A DNA stretch of 64,000 nt from Catenibacillus scindens (GCF_014202115.1 NZ_JACHFW010000010.1:1-64000), one strand, 5' to 3'. Positions 1-8,649 are shown, counted from the stretch's first letter. Made by a program: numbers and translations. The notes: generated by a model not told the origin, from the sequence alone.

Positions 1-906
1 AATGACACCAAATAACCCCCGCATCTGACCTTTTGATCCCAGCGCTACGACCAGAATACTGCCTAAAACAGAGGCCAATCCCATGACACTCTCTGAAGCG
101 CCATAATGAGCTGCCGACAGTCCAAGGACGGTTCGCACCAGATAAGGGAATCCCACCACAGCAGTTCCCGCCACAAACAAACTCACCGCCGCGGCTAAAA
201 GTAAAAGCTTTAAAATTTCGGGCTGTTCCCGGCGCAGAAAATGGAGGCTCATCAAAAAATCATCTCTGATCGCTGCGCCCATTTCTGATTTAGAATCTGC
301 TTTCTGAGCATTAAGATGAATAAAGCATTCAAAGAAAGCTGTCATAAAAAAACACAGTACTGCAGCATAAAATACAGGTCTGATGCCAAAGACTGTATAA
401 AAAACACTGCCTAAAAAGGGCGTAACTAAAGAGGCTATGGAGGCTACCTGATTGACCACCGCGTTTCCCTTGACGATATTTTCCCCGGAAAGCATTTGGG
501 GGATACATGCCTGTACTGTAGGCGACTCAAAGGCGCCAAAAACTGACAGTAACATAAGCAGGACCCCAACGACAAAAATCTTATGTTCCAGCGCCATGGC
601 AAAGCTGGCGATTAGCACCGTCCCGCCGGATAGCGCGTCCAGAGCCACCATAATATTGCGCCGGTTTACGCGGTCAGCCAGGATACCGCCAAAAGGTGAG
701 AGAAAAATTGTGGGAAGCATGGCCAGGGACAGCAAACCCGCAAATACTGAGGCCGATCCGGTTTGCTCCAACACGTACATGGACAGGGCAAATTTAAGTG
801 TATTATTTCCCAAAAGGGAACTAGCCTGTCCTAAGATCAAAAAGGTAAAATTGGCAGTAAAAAGCTTTTCCTTCCTTCGCTTTTCTGGAATCTTTTGCTC
901 TGACAT
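1..906 (-). CDS. MFS transporter, cut by window edge
   Basis: About 302 codons are visible and the 3' end lies beyond base 1. The protein begins MSEQKIPEKRRKEK and then runs into hydrophobic helices. The loop GGILADRVNRRN after helix 2 matches the major facilitator signature between helices 2 and 3. Relatives export drugs or other small molecules across the cytoplasmic membrane. The ATG at 906 has a GGAGG site inside the end of the preceding permease gene, and the permease stop is three bases upstream, so translation is coupled. It is the third gene of an operon with the ABC transporter (910-2353), probably controlled by the nearby TetR protein. The substrate cannot be told from sequence. Confidence 0.85.
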   Translation of the reverse strand, partial: MSEQKIPEKRRKEKLFTANFTFLILGQASSLLGNNTLKFALSMYVLEQTGSASVFAGLLSLAMLPTIFLSPFGGILADRVNRRNIMVALDALSGGTVLIASFAMALEHKIFVVGVLLMLLSVFGAFESPTVQACIPQMLSGENIVKGNAVVNQVASIASLVTPFLGSVFYTVFGIRPVFYAAVLCFFMTAFFECFIHLNAQKADSKSEMGAAIRDDFLMSLHFLRREQPEILKLLLLAAAVSLFVAGTAVVGFPYLVRTVLGLSAAHYGASESVMGLASVLGSILVVALGSKGQMRGLFGVI

Positions 907-909
907 TGA

Positions 910-1617
910 TCACACCTCCATTTTCCCTATCTGATAAAACAAATGTTTTACGGCCGCTATTGCTGCTGCGGCTAATACTACTGACAGAATAAAAAGGGCC
1001 TGCCGGAAGGCAAAAACGGCGGAAAGCATCTGACACAATAAAGTTGCCGTGATAACTGACGCTACAATAGTAGCAGAGACAGATTTTTTCAAAAATCCTA
1101 TCCACAGGGAAACTATCGCTACTGCGCCTGCAATCAAAGAATGACACAGCAGGGATAAGAATATCCATAACACCCTCTCCCATGAAAATGTGCCTGAACC
1201 TATGGGAAACAGACTTTCGGTCACGAAAAAGATAATTTCTGTAGCAGCGCTCCACACTAACATAGCGAAAAGTGTATAGAAAAATACAAGGCACAGTTTC
1301 GCGCCAAGAATCATTTCACGTCTTATTGGATAAGAAAAGAGCAAAACAGCCCTCTCACCAGCGTATTCTTCCACGACAAACCGGGCCCCCATAACGGCTC
1401 CCATAATAGAAAATATAGCCATGGACAGCAGATGCTCCAGATTAAAAAGAAAATCATAGGAAGCAAACAGTTCAATATCCGTGTCTGTGGGATCAATCCA
1501 CGGGATAGCTGCCATGAAATATAAAAAGCCTAGCATCGTTATGCCCCCAATGGATGCCGCCCTATGATAAGTTGTCAGACGGCATCTTTTAATTTCTAAA
1601 GTAATCAGACGTATCAC
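910..1617 (-). CDS. ABC-2 type transporter permease
   Basis: This is a membrane protein of about 235 residues with six likely transmembrane segments and no catalytic motif. It follows the ATPase gene directly and overlaps its 3' end by about 29 bases. I chose the GTG at 1617 because a GGAGGGG site precedes it and the protein then starts with VIRLITLEIKR, usual for ABC-2 permeases; the reading frame is open further upstream. It should form the membrane channel of a two-component exporter with the 1589-2353 ATPase. Sequence does not show the substrate; antibiotic or peptide export is typical for such TetR-linked pairs. Confidence 0.8.
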   Translation of the reverse strand: MIRLITLEIKRCRLTTYHRAASIGGITMLGFLYFMAAIPWIDPTDTDIELFASYDFLFNLEHLLSMAIFSIMGAVMGARFVVEEYAGERAVLLFSYPIRREMILGAKLCLVFFYTLFAMLVWSAATEIIFFVTESLFPIGSGTFSWERVLWIFLSLLCHSLIAGAVAIVSLWIGFLKKSVSATIVASVITATLLCQMLSAVFAFRQALFILSVVLAAAAIAAVKHLFYQIGKMEV

Positions 1618-2353
1618 TTCTTTCCCCTCCCTCCATAATTTCAATGAGAAAATCTTCCATATCATCCTTGTGGATTTCCCGGAGTTTATCTGTGTCCATC
1701 TCCAGAGCCAGACGTCCATCCACAATCACACCGATTCTGTCCGCCACCTGCCCCACTTCCGATAAAAGGTGACTGGACAGCAAAATGGTCACACCTTCCT
1801 CTCTGGCGAGCTGGCAAAAAAGCATACGCATCTGGCGCATTCCTCCAGGGTCAAGGCCATTAACCGGCTCATCTAAAATCAGTACTTCAGGTCTGTGGAT
1901 CACGGCCCTGGCGATAGCCAATCTCTGTCTCATGCCGAGAGAAAACTCTCTCACCGGCTGCGGACCTGGAGCGGGCAGGCCCACACGCTTTAACATCGGA
2001 TCAATCTCAATATCTTCCAATCCCATATAGGCCAGATGAATCCTCAGATTTTCAACCGCAGATAAATGTTCATAAAATGTTGGAGCGCCGATCAGACTTC
2101 CGGTGTGACGCAAGATTTCACAATTATCTTTTAAACTATCCATGCCTAAAACTGACGCAATCCCGGAGTTTGGCCTTAAAAAACCAAGAAGTAGTTTAAA
2201 CAGAGTTGTCTTACCCGCCCCATTTTTTCCCAGCAGACCATAGATTGAACCCCGCTCCACGGAAAGACAGAACTCTCTGATGACTTCTTTCCTGGAAAAC
2301 GATTTTGTCAAGTTGTCTGTAAAAATGGCAGTTTTTTTCATTGTTTCTTTCAT
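1589..2353 (-). CDS. ABC transporter ATP-binding protein
   Basis: This 254-residue ATPase powers the adjacent ABC-2 permease. Walker A (GKNGAGKT) lies near residues 42-49, the signature FSLGMRQRLAIA near 137 and Walker B (LILDEPVNGLD) near 157. The full-length single domain, with closest resemblance to CcmA/BcrA-type exporters, suggests drug or peptide export. The ATG at 2353 has a strong AAAGGAGG site. It is the first gene of an operon with a permease and an MFS protein. Two copies of a dyad that also sits in the tetR promoter lie upstream (2369-2389, 2418-2438), so repression by the TetR protein at 2537-3205 is likely. Confidence 0.9.
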   Translation of the reverse strand: MKETMKKTAIFTDNLTKSFSRKEVIREFCLSVERGSIYGLLGKNGAGKTTLFKLLLGFLRPNSGIASVLGMDSLKDNCEILRHTGSLIGAPTFYEHLSAVENLRIHLAYMGLEDIEIDPMLKRVGLPAPGPQPVREFSLGMRQRLAIARAVIHRPEVLILDEPVNGLDPGGMRQMRMLFCQLAREEGVTILLSSHLLSEVGQVADRIGVIVDGRLALEMDTDKLREIHKDDMEDFLIEIMEGGERSDTSDYFRN

Positions 2354-2368
2354 TGCATCCTCCTTTTA

Positions 2369-2438
2369 ATACCGTACGTTGGTATGTATAATCTCAAATA
2401 AAAGCGGTATTTTTATAATACCGTCCGAACGAATGTAT
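2369..2438 (-). promoter_or_regulatory. Two TetR-type operators before the ABC/MFS operon
   Basis: Two copies of a 21-bp site occur at 2369-2389 and 2418-2438, starting 49 bp apart. Both begin ATACCGT and end ATGTAT, and they share their outer bases with a dyad in the tetR promoter at 3276-3298. Their position just upstream of the ABC ATPase gene makes them candidate binding sites for the neighbouring TetR regulator. Confidence 0.6.
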
Positions 2439-2443
2439 GTTTT

Positions 2444-2471
2444 TAAAAAAGAATCCTACTTTGCAGGATTC
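2444..2471 (-). terminator. Rho-independent terminator of tetR
   Basis: Read on the minus strand, GAATCCT and AGGATTC form a 7-bp stem with a 7-base loop (2451-2471), followed directly by a run of T (2450-2445). It lies after the tetR stop and before the ABC operon operators. Confidence 0.7.
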
Positions 2472-2536
2472 TCCGTCTGCGGCAAACTGCGCCGGAGACA
2501 CGTCCGCCTCCGCCGCAGTGCGATCTCCACAGAGCA

Positions 2537-3205
2537 TTATTTTTTCTTTTGATCCGATGGCATCTCATCTGGCATTTTTTCAAAAAATTCTTCCACCAAC
2601 TGGTAAATAGAATCATCCATCAGAGGTACGCCCATCTTTTCCAGCATTTCTCCAATAAAGCGAAACTTATGTTTCATGCCTTCCTTATCTGTGGGAAAAA
2701 CTGAAGGCAACAGCCACAGACTGGTGAGCAGAGGCATAAGTTCGGCAATCTCCTTAACATACTCCGTATGAACAGAGCCATCCTTATTCCCTTCCTCAAG
2801 CAACGCCTCATAATATGGTGTCAAAACATTCAGGTTGGACTGAATCATCTCCACCAGCAGTCTGGGATTCCTTGTCAGGGGGATGGATTGGATAACCATG
2901 CTGGTACGGTCATCATCAGACTGATTTAAGCGTATCGCCTCCTGCAATTTCTGAAGGCCATTAAGATCCTTTCGATTTTTGACTTTCTCAAATGGGTTGT
3001 TTGCCGCAAACATACGGTCTCCCACCGCGTCCATAATCTCCTCTTTCGATTTAAAATGATGATAAACAGCCCCTTTAGACAAGCCATCCAGGTGATCCAC
3101 AATATCCTGGATCGTTGTGTTATCATAGCCTTTCTCCAGAAACAGCCGCTGTGCCGTATCAAGAATCTTCTCAACAGTTAATTCCGGATATTTGTTCCTG
3201 GCCAT
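2537..3205 (-). CDS. TetR/AcrR family transcriptional regulator
   Basis: The 222-residue protein has an N-terminal TetR DNA-binding domain: TVEKILDTAQRLFLEKGY followed by the recognition helix region LSKGAVYHHFKSKEE (about residues 40-55). The C-terminal part binds an unknown ligand. It has a GGAGGG ribosome site before ATG 3205. A sigma-A promoter at 3300-3328 carries an operator-like dyad directly downstream of its -10 box, so it probably represses itself. Matching dyads stand before the ABC/MFS operon that follows on the same strand. The likely role is ligand-responsive control of that exporter operon. Confidence 0.9.
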   Translation of the reverse strand: MARNKYPELTVEKILDTAQRLFLEKGYDNTTIQDIVDHLDGLSKGAVYHHFKSKEEIMDAVGDRMFAANNPFEKVKNRKDLNGLQKLQEAIRLNQSDDDRTSMVIQSIPLTRNPRLLVEMIQSNLNVLTPYYEALLEEGNKDGSVHTEYVKEIAELMPLLTSLWLLPSVFPTDKEGMKHKFRFIGEMLEKMGVPLMDDSIYQLVEEFFEKMPDEMPSDQKKK

Positions 3206-3275
3206 GATTCGCCCTCCTTCTTCGATTTAGGACTCTTAGAGCCCTGACTTGGATTTTTATCGACTTTAACCAATA

Positions 3276-3328
3276 AATACATTCGTTTGGTATGTATTCA
3301 TTATAGATGTGTACATTCTGTTTGTCAA
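3276..3328 (-). promoter_or_regulatory. tetR promoter with overlapping operator
   Basis: On the minus strand a consensus -35 TTGACA (3328-3323) and -10 TATAAT (3305-3300) are separated by exactly 17 bp. A 23-bp dyad with arms AATACAT and ATGTATT (3276-3298) starts right after the -10 and would cover the transcription start. It resembles the sites at 2369-2389 and 2418-2438. Confidence 0.75.
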
Positions 3329-3346
3329 GATACATTCCTCTAGTAA

Positions 3347-4753
3347 TTATTTTTCCTTTAAAGAATCGCAATGAAACTTCATTTCCACTAAAAATCCCCC
3401 CTCATTTCCTGGCCTAAAGGACAGGATGCCATGATGGGCCAAGACGATCTGCCGGACAATCAGTAGTCCGAGTCCGTGGCGCGGCTCTTCCGTCCCGTCA
3501 TCGCTCATCATATAATGGGGCGTATTTTGCAGCCGCTCCATCTGGGCATCGGAAATCCCAACACCGTTATCTGCCACACAAATACTGCAAATATCCTGAT
3601 CTTTTCTGACCTTCACTGCAATGGCGCACCCGTCAGGATTGTGGGACTGGACGTTATTGAGCAGATTGTTCAGAGCCCGGCTCAGCAGATTTTTATCCCC
3701 CCGGATGATACAAGGCGGCATATCCTCATCCATCTCCCATGTCAGGGGATACTTGCCGTCCAGATCTGTATTCATAAAATCAACAGCGCACTGTCTGGCT
3801 ATCCCAACCAGATTTACAGTTTCCAGGCAAAGAGGCTGCATATTGTACTCCAGCTTAGAAGAAAGGTTCAGATCATTGATGAGATTTTTTATTTTTAGAC
3901 TCTGCTGGCAGATAATCGCGGCTTTGTGCCGGTCCTTTTCTGACAGGGACATACTTTCCTCAAGCTGGCTGGCATAACCCATGACCATGGAAAGAGGTGT
4001 GCGGATATCGTGGGAAACTCCGGAAATCCAGTTGGCCCTGGCCCTCTCCTTTTTCTTTAATTCCCGATCCTGGCGCATCAGTTTTTCACAACTGCGGTTT
4101 AACGCCGCCGCCAGATCGGACCACAGTCCTTTTTCTTTGACATAGATTTCTTTTCCTGCAGGCAAATCCTCAATGGCCGCCACAATAGGCTTCACCGATT
4201 TTAACACCCCGGAGGTTGACGCGAAATAAATAAAAAGAATGGCCAGGCAGTTCACCGCCAAAAACAGCAAAACAAGTTTCGGCGCGTTGGCGATAAGCTG
4301 ATAATCAAATGCCGGCCACATATGCTTCCAATAGACGTCCTTTGGGTAACCCATAAAAATCAGATCATCGCCGTAGGAAGCCGTTGTTGTGGGATAATCT
4401 TCAATATAGCCCCGGGTGCAGTAGGAAATCTGTGCCACTGAATAATGGAGGGGTACTTCTCCGGGAAGATTGTCGCTGTGCCAGATGACGTCTCCAGTTT
4501 TATCTTCCACAAGTATTGCCCAGGCGCTGGTTTCCTCCAAAATTTTGGTGCCATTCTCTGAAAGGGTAAAAGTGCCGTCCGAATTTTTTATGAGCGCGTC
4601 ACCAAGCTCATTGGCCCGCGTCCATCCGCCGAAGTTTGGCTCAGCCTGTGTAAAAACAAAAATTAAGAGCGCAACATTTAAAATAAACAGTCCGATCAGA
4701 GACAGCAGCAGGATTTTTACAAACCGGCGGATCAGTCTGAACGTACTTTTCAT
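3347..4753 (-). CDS. Sensor histidine kinase
   Basis: A 468-residue membrane kinase. Transmembrane helix 1 spans about residues 12-34, an extracytoplasmic sensor region about 35-155 and helix 2 about 157-179. The HisKA box SHDIRTPLSM puts the phosphorylated histidine at residue 248, followed by an ATPase domain with DNGVGIS and GLGLLIV motifs. It starts three bases after the response regulator gene, with GGAGGG upstream. The pair is divergent from the LanFEG-like ABC operon at 5609, the usual arrangement for cell-envelope antibiotic sensors. The input is probably an antimicrobial peptide or envelope stress, inferred from context only. Confidence 0.92.
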   Translation of the reverse strand: MKSTFRLIRRFVKILLLSLIGLFILNVALLIFVFTQAEPNFGGWTRANELGDALIKNSDGTFTLSENGTKILEETSAWAILVEDKTGDVIWHSDNLPGEVPLHYSVAQISYCTRGYIEDYPTTTASYGDDLIFMGYPKDVYWKHMWPAFDYQLIANAPKLVLLFLAVNCLAILFIYFASTSGVLKSVKPIVAAIEDLPAGKEIYVKEKGLWSDLAAALNRSCEKLMRQDRELKKKERARANWISGVSHDIRTPLSMVMGYASQLEESMSLSEKDRHKAAIICQQSLKIKNLINDLNLSSKLEYNMQPLCLETVNLVGIARQCAVDFMNTDLDGKYPLTWEMDEDMPPCIIRGDKNLLSRALNNLLNNVQSHNPDGCAIAVKVRKDQDICSICVADNGVGISDAQMERLQNTPHYMMSDDGTEEPRHGLGLLIVRQIVLAHHGILSFRPGNEGGFLVEMKFHCDSLKEK

Positions 4754-4756
4754 CCT

Positions 4757-5458
4757 CTATCCCTCCAGTACAAGTTTATATCCAAGCCCCTTGACTGTGA
4801 TCAGCGACACCGGCCGGGAAGGTTTTTTTTCAATTTTTTCACGGATACGGCGGATATGGGCCATGAGACTGTTTTCATAGCCGAATGGGTTATCTCCCCA
4901 GGCTGCCTCGCATAGCTGGTCAATGGTGACGATCCGCCCGGCGCTGCGGTAAAGGGCCTGAAGGATCTCATATTCTTTTGCCGTTAGGGGAAGATGTTTT
5001 CCGTCTCTGATGACTTCTGCCCTGGAAAAATCAATCATGCTTCCGGCAAGATGTACCAGAGGATTTTCCTCCTTATAATAGCGCCGCAGGATAATACCGA
5101 TCCGCAGCAGCAATTCTTTTGGCAAAAAAGGTTTCACCATATAATCGTCAGCCCCAAGGCCAAGACCGTAAAGCCGGTCCTCATCTTCCCCCTTTGCTGT
5201 CAGAAAAAGCACCGGGATATTGGTGAACTCCCGTATTTTTTCAAACAGAGAAAATCCATCTCCATCAGGGAGCATAACATCCAAAACAGCCATATCCGGC
5301 TGCCACTGCCTGGCGGCATCAAGAGCGCTTTGGACGCTGTCGGCAGTCTTTACCTGGCTGTAGCCATCTTCTCTGAGAAAATCCGAAATCATATCTAAAA
5401 GAGCCTTCTCATCATCCACAAGAAGTATTTTCTTATCTTTGAAATAATATTGCTCCAT
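4757..5458 (-). CDS. OmpR/PhoB family response regulator
   Basis: This 233-residue regulator has a receiver domain with the acidic pair DDE near residue 15 and phosphoacceptor Asp60 (AVLDVMLPDGDG). A winged-helix DNA-binding domain follows (about 130-233, including SLMAHIRRIREKIE). AGGAGG precedes ATG 5458. It is encoded just upstream of its kinase. The tandem 11-bp repeats at 5523-5566 in the divergent intergenic region are a good candidate binding site, so it likely activates the ABC operon at 5609. Confidence 0.93.
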   Translation of the reverse strand: MEQYYFKDKKILLVDDEKALLDMISDFLREDGYSQVKTADSVQSALDAARQWQPDMAVLDVMLPDGDGFSLFEKIREFTNIPVLFLTAKGEDEDRLYGLGLGADDYMVKPFLPKELLLRIGIILRRYYKEENPLVHLAGSMIDFSRAEVIRDGKHLPLTAKEYEILQALYRSAGRIVTIDQLCEAAWGDNPFGYENSLMAHIRRIREKIEKKPSRPVSLITVKGLGYKLVLEG

Positions 5459-5522
5459 ACTCTTACCTCCTGATCTTTATTTTACCACACAATCCCCTTT
5501 CTGACTGCAAGTGTCTTCAAAT

Positions 5523-5576
5523 GTAAAGTAAATGTAAGGTTCGCAGAAGGACAGCGCAAGGTTGGCGTTTTATACT
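5523..5576 (+). promoter_or_regulatory. Phased 11-bp repeats and -10 box of ABC operon
   Basis: Four consecutive 11-mers can be read: GTAAAGTAAAT (5523), GTAAGGTTCGC (5534), AGAAGGACAGC (5545) and GCAAGGTTGGC (5556). They are followed by a -10 box TATACT (5571-5576). No good -35 box is present. Helically phased direct repeats in place of a -35 are typical of promoters activated by OmpR-family regulators, and such a regulator is encoded next door. Confidence 0.65.
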
Positions 5577-5608
5577 GATGGCATAAAGAGAAAGGAGTTT
5601 AATGGAAT

Positions 5609-6358
5609 ATGAATATGATTGAAACAAGAAATCTGACCAAAACCTATGGGGATTTTACCGCTGTCTCCCACTTAAATATGCATATACAAAAAAGACGGGT
5701 CTACGGATTTTTAGGCCCCAACGGGGCAGGAAAATCTACCACAATGAAAATGTTCCTCGGCCTTACACGGCCCACAGAGGGCCAGTTTTATATTGACGGC
5801 AAAACCTACCCCAAAGACAGAATGTCTATTTTAAAAGAAATTGGTTCATTTATTGAATCTCCTGCCTTTTACGGCAATCTCACCGGCGAGGAAAACCTTG
5901 AGATCATCCAAAAACTTCTCGGCCTGCCAAAAGGCAGCGTTTCTGACGCGCTGGAACTGGTGGGGCTTGGCCCCTTCCGTAAACGCCTGGCAAAAAAATA
6001 TTCTCTTGGCATGAAACAGCGGCTGGGCCTGGCCGGCGCCCTCATCGGCCATCCTCCCATTCTTTTACTTGATGAGCCAACCAACGGCCTTGACCCGGCA
6101 GGTATCCATGAAATCCGGACACTGATCCGATCCCTTCCCCGGCAATATGACTGCACTGTCCTTGTCTCCTCCCATCTGCTGCCCGAAGTTGAGCTGATGG
6201 CTGATGATATCGGGATTCTCAACCACGGACGACTGCTCTTTGAGGGGACGCTGGATGACTTAAAAGCCAGCGCCAGAAACGCAGGTTTTCCCACAGATAA
6301 CCTGGAAGATACCTTTCTTGCCATGATCGACGCGGATAATCAAAGGGGAGGCCGGTAA
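5609..6358 (+). CDS. ABC transporter ATP-binding protein, lantibiotic-protection type
   Basis: A 249-residue ATPase with Walker A GPNGAGKST (residues 36-44), signature YSLGMKQRLGLA (about 131-142) and Walker B LLLDEPTNGLD (about 152-162). Sequence and length match the F subunit of LanFEG and BcrA-like transporters. It is followed by two ABC-2 permease genes of 241 and about 256 residues, as in lanFEG operons. ATG 5609 is used here, though ATG 5615 is possible. No lantibiotic precursor or modification gene is present, so this looks like a stand-alone resistance module controlled by the adjacent two-component system. Confidence 0.9.
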   Translation: MNMIETRNLTKTYGDFTAVSHLNMHIQKRRVYGFLGPNGAGKSTTMKMFLGLTRPTEGQFYIDGKTYPKDRMSILKEIGSFIESPAFYGNLTGEENLEIIQKLLGLPKGSVSDALELVGLGPFRKRLAKKYSLGMKQRLGLAGALIGHPPILLLDEPTNGLDPAGIHEIRTLIRSLPRQYDCTVLVSSHLLPEVELMADDIGILNHGRLLFEGTLDDLKASARNAGFPTDNLEDTFLAMIDADNQRGGR

Positions 6359-6359
6359 A

Positions 6360-7085
6360 ATGACACTTTCACTGGAAATAAAAAAACTGAAACGAACCGG
6401 ATATTTCCCCGCCTTTATCGGCGCCGGGTTTATAGCGTCGGCCTTTCCTGTGATCAATATGCTGGCCCGCGCCCAGACCTTTACCGCCCTTTCAGGCGAT
6501 CCGCTGACCATCCTCATGGACGCCAACTGGCAAATGATGGCCATGATCAATATTCTTATCTGCGTCTGCGGCTCCTGTATCATGTACCACACAGAATACG
6601 CGGACAATGGCTTACAGAAAATGGATGTGCTTCCTGTCCGGTCAGGCGCTCTGTTTATCACAAAATTTGTGATCACCGCCCTAATCCTTGCCATCATCAT
6701 CGTCATGGAAACGGCTGTTCTCGCCGGGTGCGCTCTTCACTGGTTTCCCGGCCGGGGATTAAGTCTGTGGGAGCTTCTAAAAACTGCCGGTTTCCAATGG
6801 CTGATCACTCTGCCCACAGTGATGATGATGCTTGTCATAGCGTCGGCCTGGAAAAATATGTGGATATCCCTTGGCATCGGCGTCATCCTGGTATTTGCCC
6901 TCTCCATTTTACCCCAGGATCTCCTGATTTTAAATCTCTGTCCCTTTAGCTCTCCTTATCAGACGTATGCCATGGCCGTCCAAAATGATCGCGTTTCTCT
7001 GTTTTTAATCCTCTGCCCTGTGGAAACCCCAGGTTTAGGGCTGCTGGAAATGTTTTACCAGAAAATCAGGAGGTGTGTCCAATGA
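6360..7085 (+). CDS. ABC-2 permease, MutE/EpiE-like
   Basis: This 241-residue membrane protein has about six hydrophobic segments. It begins one base after the ATPase stop, with a GGGGAGG site upstream. Size, topology and gene order match the E permease of lantibiotic immunity transporters. It should form the membrane part together with the next gene. Identification rests on family resemblance and context; no conserved catalytic motif is expected. It overlaps the next gene by four bases (ATGA at 7082), which suggests translational coupling. Confidence 0.82.
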   Translation: MTLSLEIKKLKRTGYFPAFIGAGFIASAFPVINMLARAQTFTALSGDPLTILMDANWQMMAMINILICVCGSCIMYHTEYADNGLQKMDVLPVRSGALFITKFVITALILAIIIVMETAVLAGCALHWFPGRGLSLWELLKTAGFQWLITLPTVMMMLVIASAWKNMWISLGIGVILVFALSILPQDLLILNLCPFSSPYQTYAMAVQNDRVSLFLILCPVETPGLGLLEMFYQKIRRCVQ

Positions 7086-7852
7086 GTTTTTTATCTTTAA
7101 CAACTGTGGAACTTAAAAAAATCCGCCGCTCCTGGATCATGCTGATCCTGCTCATCCCGGTGGTCATTATGTGGATTCCCAGCGTTATCTACGGGGATAT
7201 GAATTTTGACACCCGGGGGATTCCCATTACTCCAGAAAATAACTTCTTTATTCAGGGCTTTATGGGTATGGTATGGTTCATGATCCCCGCCACTCTGGTC
7301 ATAGGCACGGTACTTCTCACACAGACCGAGCGCTCCAACAACGGGATTCTGAAAATGCTCTCCCTGCCTGTCAGTACCGCAAAGCTTTGCTTGACCAAAT
7401 TTATGGTGCTGATCCTGCTATCCTTTGTCCAGATGGTCATGACCGTGGCCGCCTACTACATATGCGCAGCTATAGCTTCCTCCATGCTGGATTACAATTT
7501 TTTCCTGGAGCCTCTGTATGTGTTCCGGGTCGCTTTAAGCATTTACGCCGGGGCTATTCCCACGGCGGCGGTCTTTTGGATGATCGCCATCCTGATCCAT
7601 ACGCCGGTCTTTGCCGCAGGTATCGGTCTGGCCTCCATCGTCCCATCCGTTTTATTGATCAACACAAAGATCTGGTTTGCCTATCCTATGAGCTATCCCT
7701 TTTACCTGCTCATGGTGGAATACGGGCGCTGCGCCGACGGCATTTATACCAGTGAGATTGACTGGCTGCCCTGGCTTCCAACCGCCGTTTTGATCACTGT
7801 CCTCGCCCTTGGGATCGCCTGCATAAGGTTTGGCTCTGTCCAAAAAAGATAA
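7082..7852 (+). CDS. ABC-2 permease, MutG-like
   Basis: About 256 residues with six likely transmembrane helices. The start MSFLSLTTVELKKIRRS at 7082 is preferred because AGGAGG lies seven bases upstream. It is the second permease of the LanFEG-like set and probably pairs with the 6360-7085 product. Such systems remove bacteriocins or bacitracin-like drugs from the membrane. It is followed by a small membrane protein and a lipoprotein gene with short spacers, so all five genes are probably one transcript. Confidence 0.82.
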   Translation: MSFLSLTTVELKKIRRSWIMLILLIPVVIMWIPSVIYGDMNFDTRGIPITPENNFFIQGFMGMVWFMIPATLVIGTVLLTQTERSNNGILKMLSLPVSTAKLCLTKFMVLILLSFVQMVMTVAAYYICAAIASSMLDYNFFLEPLYVFRVALSIYAGAIPTAAVFWMIAILIHTPVFAAGIGLASIVPSVLLINTKIWFAYPMSYPFYLLMVEYGRCADGIYTSEIDWLPWLPTAVLITVLALGIACIRFGSVQKR

Positions 7853-7874
7853 TTTTGACGAAAGGAGTTTTATT

Positions 7875-8156
7875 ATGAAAGATAAAATCTGTACTGCTAT
7901 TTCCGCTGTTATGCTGTTTATTCCGTGGACCATCCTTCCCCTGCGTTCCTTTGACTGGGCTCTGAAATCCCCTGTGGCACAGATCATGATCTGCGGATAC
8001 GCTGCCTTTATGATCTTCTCCGGTGTCTTTTCTATCCTCGCCTACACTAAAGGCAAGGTAAAAAATAAAGGTATGCAGGTCTGCACAGTCATCAATTGCG
8101 TTTACGCTGTCGGAGGAGCCGCTGCTCTTTGCATGGTCATTGCCGGGCGTTTCTAA
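7875..8156 (+). CDS. Small membrane protein of the ABC operon
   Basis: A 93-residue hydrophobic protein starting MKDKICTAISAVMLFIPW, preceded by AAAGGAG. It has three likely membrane helices and no motif I recognise. It lies 22 bases after the second permease gene and 22 bases before a lipoprotein gene. It may be an accessory immunity or sensing protein for the LanFEG-like transporter, but that is inference from position only. Confidence 0.7.
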   Translation: MKDKICTAISAVMLFIPWTILPLRSFDWALKSPVAQIMICGYAAFMIFSGVFSILAYTKGKVKNKGMQVCTVINCVYAVGGAAALCMVIAGRF

Positions 8157-8178
8157 AAAACAGTCAGGAGGAAATATT

Positions 8179-8643
8179 ATGTTTTTAAAAAAATACCGGA
8201 TTTTTGCCGCACTGGCCTTATGCCTGATCCTGTCCTGTACCGGCTGCAGCAAAGATCTCATTTTAGACGGCTACAATAACTTACTTCATTTTACAAGTCA
8301 ATTTGCTTTAACCCCCAAGAAGAATCTTCAGGGCGAAAAGACTGAAGGCTCGGACACTTACACCGGTTCCTATACCGCCAACTATGAAAATTTTTCCGGC
8401 ACGGAATATCTCTTTGGCGGAACCGGCCTTATACGAGAAAAGGGGAATGACCTGACCGTAACCTATAAACTGAAAGCCGATTCCGGCTCAGTCAGACTTT
8501 ACCAGACCAGAGGAACTGATGAACAACTTATCGCAGACACTTCGGCCAGCGACACATATATCCTCTCCCTCACCAGCCAGGATAACTACATTGCCATAGA
8601 ATGTGACGATTTCTGCGGCTCTTTGCAAATTTCTGTAAAATAG
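8179..8643 (+). CDS. Small lipoprotein of the ABC operon
   Basis: A 154-residue protein with a type II signal peptide: MFLKKYR, then a hydrophobic stretch and the lipobox SCTGC with the lipidated cysteine near residue 24. The mature part is soluble and rich in Thr, Ser and Gly, with likely beta structure. CAGGAGG precedes ATG 8179. It closes the LanFEG-like operon. Lipoproteins can act as immunity or binding partners in such systems, but this family is not one I can name. Confidence 0.75.
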   Translation: MFLKKYRIFAALALCLILSCTGCSKDLILDGYNNLLHFTSQFALTPKKNLQGEKTEGSDTYTGSYTANYENFSGTEYLFGGTGLIREKGNDLTVTYKLKADSGSVRLYQTRGTDEQLIADTSASDTYILSLTSQDNYIAIECDDFCGSLQISVK

Positions 8644-8649
8644 CTGTCA

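Noticed and set aside
452-934. Plus-strand frame over the MFS gene
   Set aside because: It is the shadow of the minus-strand MFS coding frame, which has clear transporter signatures and a coupled start.
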